DNA of 28,409 bases from positions 1-28,409 of the forward strand of contig QYAI01000241.1 of the NCBI GenBank assembly GCA_003988855.1, written 5' to 3'. The notes under the pieces are model-generated. The model saw only the letters and a program-made list of their open reading frames with translations. It was not told the origin of the DNA and searched no databases. Shown piece by piece: positions 18,053-27,385 of the stretch. Position 1 is the stretch's first letter. Every line of letters starts with the position of its first letter. This DNA comes from Arachnopeziza araneosa (Eukaryota > Ascomycota > Leotiomycetes > Helotiales > Arachnopezizaceae). The position numbers were made by a program, and so were the translations under genes.

Positions 18053-18876
18053 TCAAAGCTCATAAACAACTGGGTTCAGCTTCCCGGTCTTGATATCATA
18101 AACGTAGCCTTTGGCATTGTCTTTGATCTCATGCCTAATAAGAGGCTCGGATCTCAGGAAATTCAAATCCTCTCTAACACTTTCCTCAAGCCTGCAAGTT
18201 CTTAGAGTCTATACAATATCTATATGGGAAAAAAGAACTGGTGTAGCTCAGTCAACTCACTTGTCACTACTGCCAAACGCCCCGAAATATAGCTGATCAA
18301 TCATCCCAGCCAGGTGTGGAGAATCCGCTTTCAGACTATTCTTGATAGCTTCGTCGGTACTATGCGTGAATGCACAATCTAGAAATTCTGTTAGTTCAAG
18401 TGGTTTATTCAGGCTTAAATTCTGACCGGTATGATGAATGATAACAACGTCCTTCAAAGCTTGTCCCTGTGTAAATGTATCGACAAAGATCAAATCGGTA
18501 ATGCTAGATTTCAAACGACCACCGGCGTTGCGAACGATGAAAGCGTCTATTGGTTAAGATTAGAGATTATTGGAGGAGGCTTGATTATTGATCACCTGTT
18601 GTTTTGATACCGAGAAGTGCTTCGACCGGGACACGAAAATCAATGCAAGAAACTGTTTAGTTTATCAGTGATGTCAAAATTAATATGAAGAGTTTCGAAA
18701 TGACGTACCAATGAATAGAGGTGGTATGGTTTTGTCTGTGTATTCGGTGATGTAAGGTTCAGGAACGTGTGACGTTTCCGAGTACTTCCTGAGTGATTGT
18801 TATTTTATGTTGAACAGGTTGGCAGACAGAATTAAAAATACCGATTGCGCTCAAGTAGTACATCCCAAGTGGCCAT
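18053..18876 (-). CDS. beta-carbonic anhydrase
   Basis: Six minus-strand exons: 18876-18842, 18788-18709, 18652-18597, 18547-18427, 18378-18261, 18191-18053, summing to 549 nt (182 residues), frame closed. It starts MATWDVLLERNRKYSE. The active-site CIDFR gives zinc ligand Cys41 and the Asp43-Arg45 dyad. Seventeen residues later comes RNAGGR, the same spacing as in bacterial beta-CAs. HHTDC, formed only after splicing, gives zinc ligands His96 and Cys99. ESVREDLNFLRSEP and a short C-terminal strand (VYDIKTGKL) complete the short form of the family. It converts CO2 and water to bicarbonate; no clear targeting peptide, so probably cytosolic. Intron 4 (18379-18426, 48 bp, donor GTCAGA) falls inside the HHT|DC zinc motif. 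All key residues are present. Confidence 0.9.
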
Positions 18877-19007
18877 TATGCTTTGAAGAGAAACGAAATC
18901 TGGGACTAGAGAAATCGATATCTTATCCCAAGAAGGGAAGTTATAAGGCGCCTGCAAATTTGTTTTCAACCCGCACTAGATCAGCCCAACAGAAGTTGCG
19001 GGATGGG

Positions 19008-19015
19008 TTTATATA
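19008..19015 (-). promoter_or_regulatory. TATA-like box for the carbonic anhydrase gene
   Basis: The minus strand reads TATATAAA about 132 bp upstream of the ATG at 18876. Good match in sequence and distance. Confidence 0.45.
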
Positions 19016-19606
19016 CTGTAGAAGACTTGATTTATCATACACGACGACGTTATAAATAAAATCGCGCGTTTTCCGTTACGCTGTCACTCTACTCTTTGTG
19101 CATAATCTATAAAGCCGCCAAGATTAATGATCGAGGGAAGAGAATATGGCCGCAAGAAAATATATGACTCTCAATCAAAGCGTTGCATTGCAAAATTTCC
19201 TCCGAATAGTTCATATCCTAGCCTAGAATTCCTAGATCTGCTCCGAGGCGTCTATCAATGCCAGCATTCATCAATAAAACAGGCTGTTGCTACTTGTAGC
19301 TGCAGGACTTAGTTTTAATGAGAAGCTTAACTTTTACTCGGTTTCGCGTCGGCCGCCCCCTGGTGCACCAACTCGTCACGGGCTAGCGCCATACCAAATC
19401 TGGACATATGGACCCTTGTAACCCAAAAGCCGAAGATTTGGAATCGAAGCGATGACAACACATCTTGAGAATTCAACGCATCGCCGTCTTTTCCAAACTC
19501 AACCTATCTTCCCCCTTCTATGACGACACATAGATCAGACTTTTGCGCTAATTAGTAGGGGATTTGAGACCAGTATTGGTAAAGCAATTATAGCGCATGG
19601 GCATCG
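19016..19606. other. divergent promoter region
   Basis: Lies between the carbonic anhydrase gene (-) and the regulator-like gene (+). Only short frames without motifs. 19340-19500 is more GC-rich than its surroundings. Confidence 0.45.
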
Positions 19607-21193
19607 ATGGATTACGAATTTGTAGTAACCTCCAATGATCCGGGCAATGCCTCTCAAAGTACTCGACAACTCGTGCGACGACGTGCATCACAGGCAGCGG
19701 CACGTACGCGGAGACGAGAGGCAAGGTTCACTAGAGTCAATCAGCTTCAGATACCACCATGGCTCGAAGCCGATCTGGCCCGTGCATCCGCTCAGTCTAT
19801 CGATCCGTTATTCATTGAGCCAAGTAAGCATTCTAGGAACCTCTTCTAGCCTCTCCAATAGAGTTACTCATACTCTCTGGTTGAACAGATCCTTTGGCGC
19901 AATCAATTACTCGCACATTATCACCCAGTCCGCCGCGATCCCTGCTTCCGCTTCGGGAGCTCCTAGAGTTCAGTAAGTACGATATGTCGAACACGCTACT
20001 CAGTCATGACGAGCTCTCAACTATCCTCTCGGACCCGCTTCGCATCCAAAAAGTCCTCAGCCTTACGCATGAGCAATTTTTCCTCGGCCTCGGGGAAAGA
20101 CATGAGACCAATCGGTGCGTCAACGACGCCGCGAGTTGCCTATGGGCCTACCTTGAGCAGCTCCTCTTACCCGGTACTTCCTCGGCAAGTAGGAACAAGC
20201 ATGTGAAATGCTACGTGCGAGCCCTCAACAGCATGCGGTCAGCTCTGGATGAGGGCAGCGCGCTAAATAGCATAGATGTTTGGTATGCAACGCTAATTCT
20301 GATCCTGTACGAGGTGAGATTATTAAAGTCTCTTTTGGACCGATAGACGCTGATCATTTCCTTAGTCCCTTAAACCCTGTGGTAATGGCTGGGTTCTGCA
20401 TGCCTGTGGTGCCGTTCACGTTTTGGAAAATCTCGGACCACGGAGTATTGTTACCGAATGTCATAAAAATCTTCTCACTGCGCAAAGCGCCATGATGGTA
20501 TGGGAACACGTCCTTTAAAAAATTTAAACTAATGGTTGATAGACTACTGAAGCTATTTTTAAGAATAAAACCTGTTTCTTGAGTCAGCCAGAATGGCAAA
20601 CTGCATTACAGAGCACAATCGTACAAGACCCCACATTATACAGTCGGAATGAAGCTGCGGTGACATTTTGGATGCACGCAGCATATATCCCAGACATTTT
20701 CCTAGATACGACGAGTTTTCTACTCCACAAAGGCACCATTGAACACAAGTCCGTATTGTTTAGAATGAAGACTGTTTATGAAAAATATCAAAACTGGTAC
20801 TCCTGTTGGCACCTGCAACTTGAATCTGCAGTCGTGGAGATGTCAATATCTCAATTCCGTGAGAGCACCAGACCCCGGATCGAGCTTTTCTGCTGCTACC
20901 TCGAACACATTTGTATCATCCAACGCCTCTTCGTATGCCTCAATCCTACCGCAGGTGTTGAGCTGGAAGAAGGAGTCGCAGAATCTGCACGACGACTTCT
21001 CGAAACATATGAGCAGTATGCCAAAAGTGGTCAACCCAAGTACCGCATAGAAACATCTGTGTTTATCGCTAGAACAATACTGGCTACGACAGATCGATGG
21101 AGGCTTGGCATATCCGGCTCAAGTACTAGTCCCACTATAGAACCTAGGATATTCTTAGAGTGGTGTGAGATTCTGCGGAGGATTGTAGATTAA
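19607..21193 (+). CDS. Fungal_trans_2 domain protein (regulator-like, no zinc cluster)
   Basis: Four exons: 19607-19823, 19889-20313, 20366-20497, 20543-21193; introns 65, 52 and 45 bp; 1425 nt, 474 residues, frame closed. It starts MDYEFVVTSNDPGNAS, then a strongly basic stretch (RQLVRRRASQAAARTRRREAR, about residues 21-41) of the kind seen in short relatives of Zn2Cys6 regulators. No six-cysteine cluster is present. The rest is helical and follows the fungal-specific transcription factor domain: RIQKVLSLTHEQFFLG, YVRALNSMRSALD, the GNGWVLHACGAVHVLENLGP segment, KTCFLSQPEWQ, and FLEWCEILRRIVD at the end. Proteins of this class are usually annotated as putative regulators; DNA binding is doubtful without the cluster. 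Intact; not obviously linked to its neighbours. Confidence 0.85.
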
Positions 21194-21782
21194 TTACCGA
21201 TGTTTACTATTAGTCAATCGGTGCAGAGTCCACACACTTAGACTCCGTATCAAGATATCTGCCACAACTTGCGTGGAACGCACTCTGCATAGGTAGCATA
21301 TCTATTCGATTAGCAAGCCAGCGGCAATTCTGACTGTGCTTGTAACCGGGATACTGCTCAGAGAGGTATGGGGGGCATGTAGCGCGAGAGAGAAACAAAG
21401 GAAACACAGGGATCACCTTGTGATCATCTGTTCGATTCGCTTATGGTGGGATTACTGTGTGAGTTCATTATCTCAATGAGACTAGACTCAATCCAGAATA
21501 TGGACGAAATAAGTCGCTAACCCTAATCTGGGCATTGGATATCAAGATACCAATGTACTAAGCTGGTTAAATCGGTGTTGTGCTGGATTGGCTTTGCCAC
21601 CTACCCATTCTCGAAATGTCGTTGGAATACAAGAATGCTCCTTCCCTTGAAATCCTCTTTCCCGTAGTCAGAGTACGCTCAAATTTAGATCCTGCCTCTA
21701 TCTTGAGCTATTTCCAACATCAACAATTACTTATTTTATCTGCCATTATTTCTAGCGGCGTCTTGTTTTATCACAATCACCA
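21194..21782. other. intergenic, nothing supported
   Basis: Short frames only. The + frame entering the P450 stub from 21580 is in a different reading frame and lacks motifs. Confidence 0.4.
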
Positions 21783-22098
21783 ATGGGAATCTCAATCTTT
21801 TCAAAGCTTGGACTTACCATATTGCTCGGTTTTGTCTCCTGGGCTTGTTACCTTATCATCTTCAGGCTCTTTTTTCATCCTTGTAGACACATCCCCAGAC
21901 CTCTTTTGGCTCGCATTTCATATGTGTATGCCTTCTATTATGATGCTATTCTTGGTGGTTGCATGGCGGAGAATCTGCCCAAGGTTCACGCACACTTTGG
22001 TCAGTTCAATCCTGTTTCTTTTTGCAAGAAAAATTCGTGAGGCACTAAATTTACTCGCAACAAGGCCAATCGTTCGCATTGGAGAGACAAACAGGTGA
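21783..22098 (+). pseudogene. cytochrome P450 N-terminal stub
   Basis: The ATG at 21783 begins a membrane anchor (KLGLTILLGFVSWACYLIIF), then FRLFFHPCRHIPRPLLARIS and YAFYYDAILGG, the standard start of fungal microsomal P450s. The proline-rich hinge reads HIPRP where HIPGP is usual. After VHAHFG the frame leaves P450 sequence and stops at 22040. In a nearby frame PIVRIGETN (about 22063-22089) continues as the expected second exon, but no donor/acceptor pair restores the frame and a TGA follows at once. The I-helix, ExxR and heme-Cys regions are absent downstream. Only about 90-95 of some 500 residues remain, so this is a relic or transferred fragment. Confidence 0.8.
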
Positions 22099-22542
22099 CG
22101 GAGTTGATGGTAACCAAGAAGCCATTGCAGCAAGGATAAAATAGGTATCAGGATTCTGGAGGTTGGTTTGGTAGGATATTCAGTAGTTAAGGTGTGTTGA
22201 AATGCTGAAGAGGCACGAGCCGAGTTGATCAGCTGACCAGTCCCACTTCGCTGTTTAAGAGGCCGTCGGTAATAGAACGACACCCAAGAAGGTTGGCAAT
22301 TCATAAAGGATTAGCCTCGAAAAGTTCTTATCAAAAAGTGAAGAGGCATATCGTCTGACACGGTGAACAGACGTCCTGGTATTGTCTGTGGGGTGACGTG
22401 TCGTTGGCGCTTATGGACGATTTCTATTGGTGTTTTCAGCCGCACTTGAGAAAACATATGGCGATGGCAGATCGTTTGACAATGTTTTGACGTTGAAGTT
22501 CTTCATCCCATAAACTGACCATAGTCAGTGAGAACGGTGACA
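22099..22542. other. intergenic, nothing supported
   Basis: Separates the P450 stub from the DUF6601 gene. I looked for later P450 exons on both strands and saw none. Confidence 0.45.
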
Positions 22543-23600
22543 ATGCCCATAATTGACACCAAAACTGAACTTAACAAAGATCTCTCCCTTTTCATATCGG
22601 CGAATGGCGAGAACAGCCTCCGCAGAGCTCGTCAAGACGGCCGGCACTGCCTTCCTGGCCAAGCTCGAACTTCTCTCGACAACGCTCCTCTAAAGAAATA
22701 CCTCGGAGAAGCGCTCTTAGCTCCGGATCTCGATAAGATAGCTCCATATCTTTGGCTAGTTCGTATGATAATGATTTAATGAGTTACACACGCTAACCAT
22801 CATCCAAGGCCTTCACGCCAGACTATGCTCACATCTCCTCGCTCCACTTCCAAGCCGCTCGAGGCCGTAGCATTATCGTTGCCGAGAATATTTATCTCCA
22901 CCTCGTATGGCATTATGACCGGATATTTATCAAGCCTCTCCCGGCATACCTCCTCTCGTCTGCCTTCTGGGAATACGTCGAGAGAACAGACGAAGAGATG
23001 TGGCAAGCCGCGGCTGGCTTCATGCGAACGTACTCCTGCCTTATAAAACACGAAATCGATTTTCGGAAAGCCCAGAGCACGGAGCTGGGACTTATACCGA
23101 CCGATGACGGTGAAAATCCCATCACATACGAGCGATTTGCACAGTTCATCACTCCGTTCGCAGAGCTTGATGATGATATAGTTAGGCCCCGGTACCATTA
23201 TGGAGAAATGCGCTTGACCCGTTTGAACTGGTTTGCACGCTTCTTGCTAGGGAGATTGACCTATCATCACATCCACGCTCAATGGAATGAGTATCTTGGC
23301 AGGTTCCTAGCACCGTTCCTGGCTGTATTCTTACTCCTATCCACAGCGCTCACTGCCATGCAAGTAGAACTCGCAGTGCAAAGCGCCCCTCAAGGTTCTA
23401 GGGGTTGGGACGCATTTTCTCGGGTGTGTCGTTGGTTCTCTGTTCTCGTTCTCATTCTTGTCGCCGTGGTTTCTAGTCTCTTAATCTTTCTTATACTATT
23501 TATGTTTATACATGACCAGATCTTTGCACAGAAGGTTTTGCGCCAGAAAAAATCTAAACAGAAAAAGTTAGAGACGAGTTTGAAATCTGGTGTGGTTTAA
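22543..23600 (+). CDS. DUF6601-type fungal membrane protein
   Basis: Two exons, 22543-22758 and 22809-23600, 1008 nt, 335 residues. The intron (50 bp) ends after branch GCTAAC and CCAAG; the donor GTTCGT is weak but is the only one that keeps frame, since GTATGA four bases later leads to stops. It shows LDKIAPYLWL, LHFQAARGRSIIVAEN, LHLVWHYDRIFIKPLP, SAFWEYV, HEIDFRKA, RYHYGEMRLTRLNW, then two C-terminal membrane segments at about 238-260 and 280-310 and a basic tail. This order is typical of a large uncharacterised Pezizomycotina family, sometimes misnamed subtilisin-like; no protease triad is seen. The start is uncertain: the ATG at 22543 is the first in frame. Function unknown. Confidence 0.85.
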
Positions 23601-23689
23601 AGGTCGATTTCTAGGAGGAATGCTACGGTGACGAATCTAGTACATGATCGGGACCTTACTAGCCTAATCGATTATGAAATAAGTAGCAT

Positions 23690-24066
23690 TTAAATAGGAG
23701 CCGACCACCTATGGTGCGTGTAATTCTTATCCTCCTTATTGCTGTCTCTATCTCCTGGGTCATCTTGTGAGCTTCCTCTCGCTCTGCATTTATCTTCTCA
23801 AGCCTCTTCTTTGACTCCTTCTCTGCGTTGCCACTCAGTTTCTAGAATCTTCTAGAATAGACAGATGGTGGTAGTACAATATTTGCATTAGCAGCCTTCG
23901 TGAGCTTGTAATGTCGTTCCTCGAGTGGCCTTCTGGCTGTTTGCGTTATGTACTTCGAGTACACGGGGATGACAAAGGAGGTACCGTGCCAGCGCGCCAA
24001 AAATGGATGAGGTGGTCTGTGCTCACAATTCTTTTTAAGCGAAAGCTGGCGAAGCCGATTTTGCAA
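23690..24066 (-). pseudogene. degenerate transposon-type coding fragment
   Basis: Minus-strand frame 24066-23842 (HYKLTKAANANIVLPPSVYSRRF at its end) continues, after a frame change near 23838, as a Lys/Glu-rich coiled-coil-like stretch (KESKKRLEKINAEREEAHK) to about 23690. It lies directly 3' of the transposase relic. Composition suggests the tail of a mobile-element protein, but I cannot assign the family, and it could belong to a separate element. Confidence 0.4.
23840..23857. promoter_or_regulatory. perfect four-unit heat-shock-element-like site
   Basis: TTCTAGAATCTTCTAGAA fits TTCnnGAAnnTTCnnGAA, the consensus for Hsf1 trimer binding, with no mismatch. It overlaps the frame-change point of a decayed coding fragment, so it may be chance. 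No intact gene starts close by: the DUF6601 gene ends 240 bp upstream on the + strand. Confidence 0.3.
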
Positions 24067-24262
24067 GTGACTGTATCGAAAGCAATCACGATTATGATAT
24101 TAAACCCCAAAGAGCGGTAATTCATTCCATCTATTTGCGCCGATAATGCAACTAACTCAAACACAGCAATTAGTCGCGTAGCCTGCGCAAGCCTGCCTCA
24201 AGAAGAAACTCACCTTTAGATTCTATTCTTCTTCCAGCGATTCAGTTCTCTGGATCTGCGGT

Positions 24263-25291
24263 TTAATACATACGTGCTACTGGTGTTCTCCAAGGCACCG
24301 ACGCTTCGACTGTCTGTGCCACTTCTGGCTCCGGCTCAGGCTCATCTGCCTCTTTTACAGCACTCTTACGCTTCCAGCCATGTTTCCTCTTGCCTGTTAT
24401 GACCTCTTTCGTAGTATGTGCTACTTCTGGCTCCGGCTCCGGCTCCGCATCTGGCTCATCCGCCTGCAACGCAGTACTCTTACGCTTCCGACCACGTTTT
24501 CCCTTGCCTTTCATGGCATCTTTCGCAATACGCATTGCTCGTGCCTCCTCAATGTCTTTATAACTTATTACCTTCCCCTTTCCTTTCCCTAGGACTACAG
24601 ATTTAGTTGATCGACGAACTCTAGCCTTATCGTTCATACTCGTCAAGACTGAACTTCGTTCATCAAGAAGGGCACAATAGGTAATAGTTCTTTGGCTAGC
24701 ATTGGCAAGCTTCTGCACATGCCTTTGTAACCGTAGTATACTTGTCTTGGTAAGTTTAGTGGTATCTTGTTTAATTAGGTTATGTAATGACATAAGAGCA
24801 TCTGCTGTTACTGGCGTCACAGGCGTCTGTGGTACTTTAACTTGCTGATACAAACCTACATCTATCTTACTGGCTTTCTGGACAGCTGAATGAGACGGAG
24901 GCTTCGATGTTTTCCTTAGTACTTTGTCTAGGTCAAGCGGGAATAATCTACAGGCCGCTTACGCAGACGTGATATTTCTTTTTGTGAACGCCTTGTCTCT
25001 TGCAGAGCTGTACACCGAGGTGAAATGTTCTTTGCTGATTGTGCTCACACCTTCTTGAAATAGTCGCTTAACCTCGTCTCGATAAGCATCCTTCAGAGGT
25101 GCAAAGACTCCGACATCACACGGCCCAACCTTCATGACCATCCACATCACCGATACGACCCAGACCCAAGATCTCAATCTGACAGAAAATTGCGGGGTTT
25201 TCCCATACCAGGATATCCAGATCTCGCTAACAAATGGTACAAGGGCCTGAACCGGCAAATGAACAACCCCAGTGTGCGCAGCCATGGTCAA
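24263..25291 (-). pseudogene. pogo-type DDE transposase C-terminal relic
   Basis: One minus-strand frame from about 25290 to 24263, broken by TAA at 24959-24961. Before the stop: PCDVGVFAPLKDAYRDEVKR and SARDKAFTKRNITSA, which follow the last catalytic region of fungal pogo/Fot DDE transposases. After it: CRLFPLDLDKVLR, then a Lys/Arg-rich C-terminus with two GKRGRKRKS-like repeats (GKGKRGRKRKSTA, GKRKHGWKRKSAV), acidic ADEPEPEPE repeats and a final PWRTPVARMY. The stop replaces the Trp expected after ITSA (TGG to TAA), compatible with RIP on the other strand. Sequence upstream of PCDVG does not align with the expected catalytic DGH region, pointing to internal deletion. It cannot be the other half of the relic at 1-451, which has the same orientation but lies 24 kb away. 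Confidence 0.8.
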
Positions 25292-25600
25292 CCATTGGCA
25301 ACTGCGCCAACTATGGGTGACGCTATACTTAGACCTTAATTATAATCATATATTACTTGGGAAGTTGCTGCTTAACAACTATTAAAATCTTCTGGTCACT
25401 ATAGAGAGCCTAGGGTGGAGACCTAAAAAGTTTATTTCAAAATTAAAAATATAAAAGAAGAAAAGTTGGGGTCAATTTATTGAGATTTCCAATGACCGTC
25501 AGCCGGCAATTTTGACAGCCACTCTCCGAATGTTTAATCTCGACTGCTGCACCCGGCTAATATATCTCTCGTATCCCATATTGCGGCACAAATATTACAC
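25292..25600. other. AT-rich region between relic and secreted-protein gene
   Basis: No coding frame. It may include the lost 5' part of the transposase relic. No terminal inverted repeat matching 23600-23700 was found by eye. Confidence 0.35.
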
Positions 25601-25608
25601 ATATAAAG
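25601..25608 (+). promoter_or_regulatory. TATA-like box of the secreted-protein gene
   Basis: ATATAAAG lies immediately before an ATG at 25609 and 79 bp before the ATG at 25687. The spacing supports the downstream ATG as the true start. Confidence 0.4.
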
Positions 25609-25686
25609 ATGGGTGCAACGCTTCACGGAAAAAAAAAGAAAAGAAAAGTTGAAAACACCAGAAGCCATCCAGTAGGCAGTGTTAAA

Positions 25687-26527
25687 ATGTTGAAAATAAT
25701 TATCCTAGCAATGGTGATTCGAGGGACCCTCGCCGACCCAATCATCACAGCATGGTTTCCTGACCGGTCAGGGAGTAACCAATTTGTAGATCTCGCCAAG
25801 CCCATCTACGGCTCTCTGATTGCCTCGGTATGTTCCTCCTCTAGGGGAGTTTGTGAAAGATCAAAAAAGAAAGTAGCTCACATGATGGGAAATTCAGGAT
25901 GCAACGGCGACCACGCTGGCTTTCGAGTGCGTCGCCGACGATGTGGCCCCGGAGGATTGCATCGACGCGCAGGGACTCCGCTATCGAACCACCGTCACGG
26001 TCGATGCGACGCGGTTTCATGCCAAGACGACGTTCCCGATGGAGGTGCTACCGGAGTTTACGACGACCACAATGTAAGCTTTATGGAAACTTATTTGTCT
26101 TCATCTGGCAACTCCCCAACCAGTACTCCAAATCTCCCACAATATTGAGAGCTGACTATCACTTGACCCATCCAGGGCATCCTACATATTCGACTACACT
26201 AACTCCGCGAATTCAGTCGCGGGCGGATTCACCATCGAGGAGCCGGGTCTCTGCGGGAACACGCTGGTGAACAGCCAACTCCTGGGCCAGATGAGCGCGA
26301 CGTATCTGCCCGTGACGCTGACAACCTTTGCCAGTCCGGAGCGGACGTACGTTGACACGGACCTGTTGAAGCATACCTACCGCATCAGTTGCCCGCCGTA
26401 TACGGGGCAGACCATCACGGATTTCGAGTACGACACCGCGTCGTCGAATGAGATCTTCCCCACGACGAAGCCATCGGCGGTTGCAACGGCTGTGACTACG
26501 CTTGTAACTAGTACTGGGGCCCCTTGA
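25687..26527 (+). CDS. secreted protein of unknown function
   Basis: Three exons: 25687-25827, 25898-26073, 26176-26527; introns 70 and 102 bp; 669 nt, 222 residues, frame closed. An in-frame ATG at 25609 would add a Lys/Arg-rich stretch, so the ATG at 25687 is chosen: MLKIIILAMVIRGTLA looks like a short signal peptide cut before DPIITAWFP. The mature part has a few spaced cysteines (FECVADD, EDCIDAQ, GLCGNT, ISCPPYTG), no membrane segment, and a Thr/Ser/Ala-rich C-terminus ending TLVTSTGAP. Such a tail usually precedes a GPI signal in fungal surface proteins; here a TGA comes first, so the protein may be soluble or 3'-truncated. Exons 2-3 are clearly more GC-rich than the AT-rich DNA on both sides. 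No known domain recognised. Confidence 0.75.
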
Positions 26528-26983
26528 TCAAGGACTTTCAAAGAATCAGCTGCAATGAATGGAGTAGATTCCTTAGCATCGCATGGTCAGAATCTTCATT
26601 CCTGAATTGTGTATTTGTTCTCTTGGCTAGAGTTTTGGTCTATTGTTTGGCTGCAGTATAACTAAGACCAAAGAAAAATCAGAATGATCTGTATTTAGTA
26701 CCCGATGGAGCAAATGGTGATAGAAGGCGAATATACAATGACTTTCTATATGAGTATCTTTGGCATAGAGCATGGTACAGGTTTAGCGCATAGTATGGCT
26801 CAGGAGGGGAGCAAATTATAGCACATGTTAGGATTTCGTGAACTTCTCCTTCCTGGCTAGTGCTGCCACAACTCTTGTAACCGCAAATTGTGCTAGGGAA
26901 GCGCAAACAGTGTATCTAAACCCCATCTCAAACCTGGGAGCGTCTTTCGCCGAAGAATTAAGCAGCGGGACCCAGGTATTAAA
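26528..26983. other. intergenic, possible tail of the FluG/DUF3435 relic
   Basis: The minus strand around 26830-26906 reads AVTRVVAALARKEKF in one frame, which could be more of the neighbouring relic, but I cannot show it. Nothing else is supported. Confidence 0.3.
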
Positions 26984-27225
26984 CATATAACAGCTTTAGT
27001 TCTAGTACTTTTGGATTAGCCCCGATTGCCTCAATGTTAACTAGCTTTGCCGGTGCTCGTGCATTCATGTATGCTTCTGTGACTTGTCGCTTTTAAAACA
27101 GCCTCTGCGGATAGCCGTCCTAGGAACGCAGTTTGCACATTAAATTGTATATATTCGTTAATATATGCTTGAAATACCCCAGCATCCCTATGGTTCATAA
27201 CTTGCTGGAGAATAGCTTGGGTAGC
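26984..27225 (-). pseudogene. FluG/DUF3435 (PF11917) tyrosine-recombinase-like C-terminal relic
   Basis: The minus strand from 27225 reads AILQQVMNHRDAGVFQAYIN, then NVQTAFLGRLSAEAVLKATS, ending at TAA 27037-27039. In the next frame VNIEAIGANPKVLELKLLY continues to about 26984, so a frameshift separates two parts of one ancestral protein. This order (VMxHxxxxxFxxYIN, DVQxAFLGR, THMSI-like, then IExDPExxxL) is the C-terminal half of the fungal FluG/DUF3435 family. PF11917 is also the family of the tyrosine recombinases (captains) of Starship and Crypton-type elements; the H...Y pair here fits the last catalytic residues. The N-terminal half is absent: the DNA upstream is an Hsp70-like relic. 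Confidence 0.65.
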
Positions 27226-27385
27226 CGATGCTATAAGCTAGTTTAGTTACGAAAGAAATCAGAGCGCATTTCCGTAGTCGTATCTACTATTGTTCCCTAA
27301 TTAAAGTCAGTCAACATATCTTCATTCAGAAGTTCAAAAAGCACCTTTAAGATTGGCCAGGTCATGAACCCAGTAAGACATGTAT

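Noticed and set aside
18379..18430. Apparent loss of the zinc Cys in the carbonic anhydrase (HHTGQN)
   Set aside because: That reading runs through a 48-bp intron; splicing yields HHTDC with all ligands.
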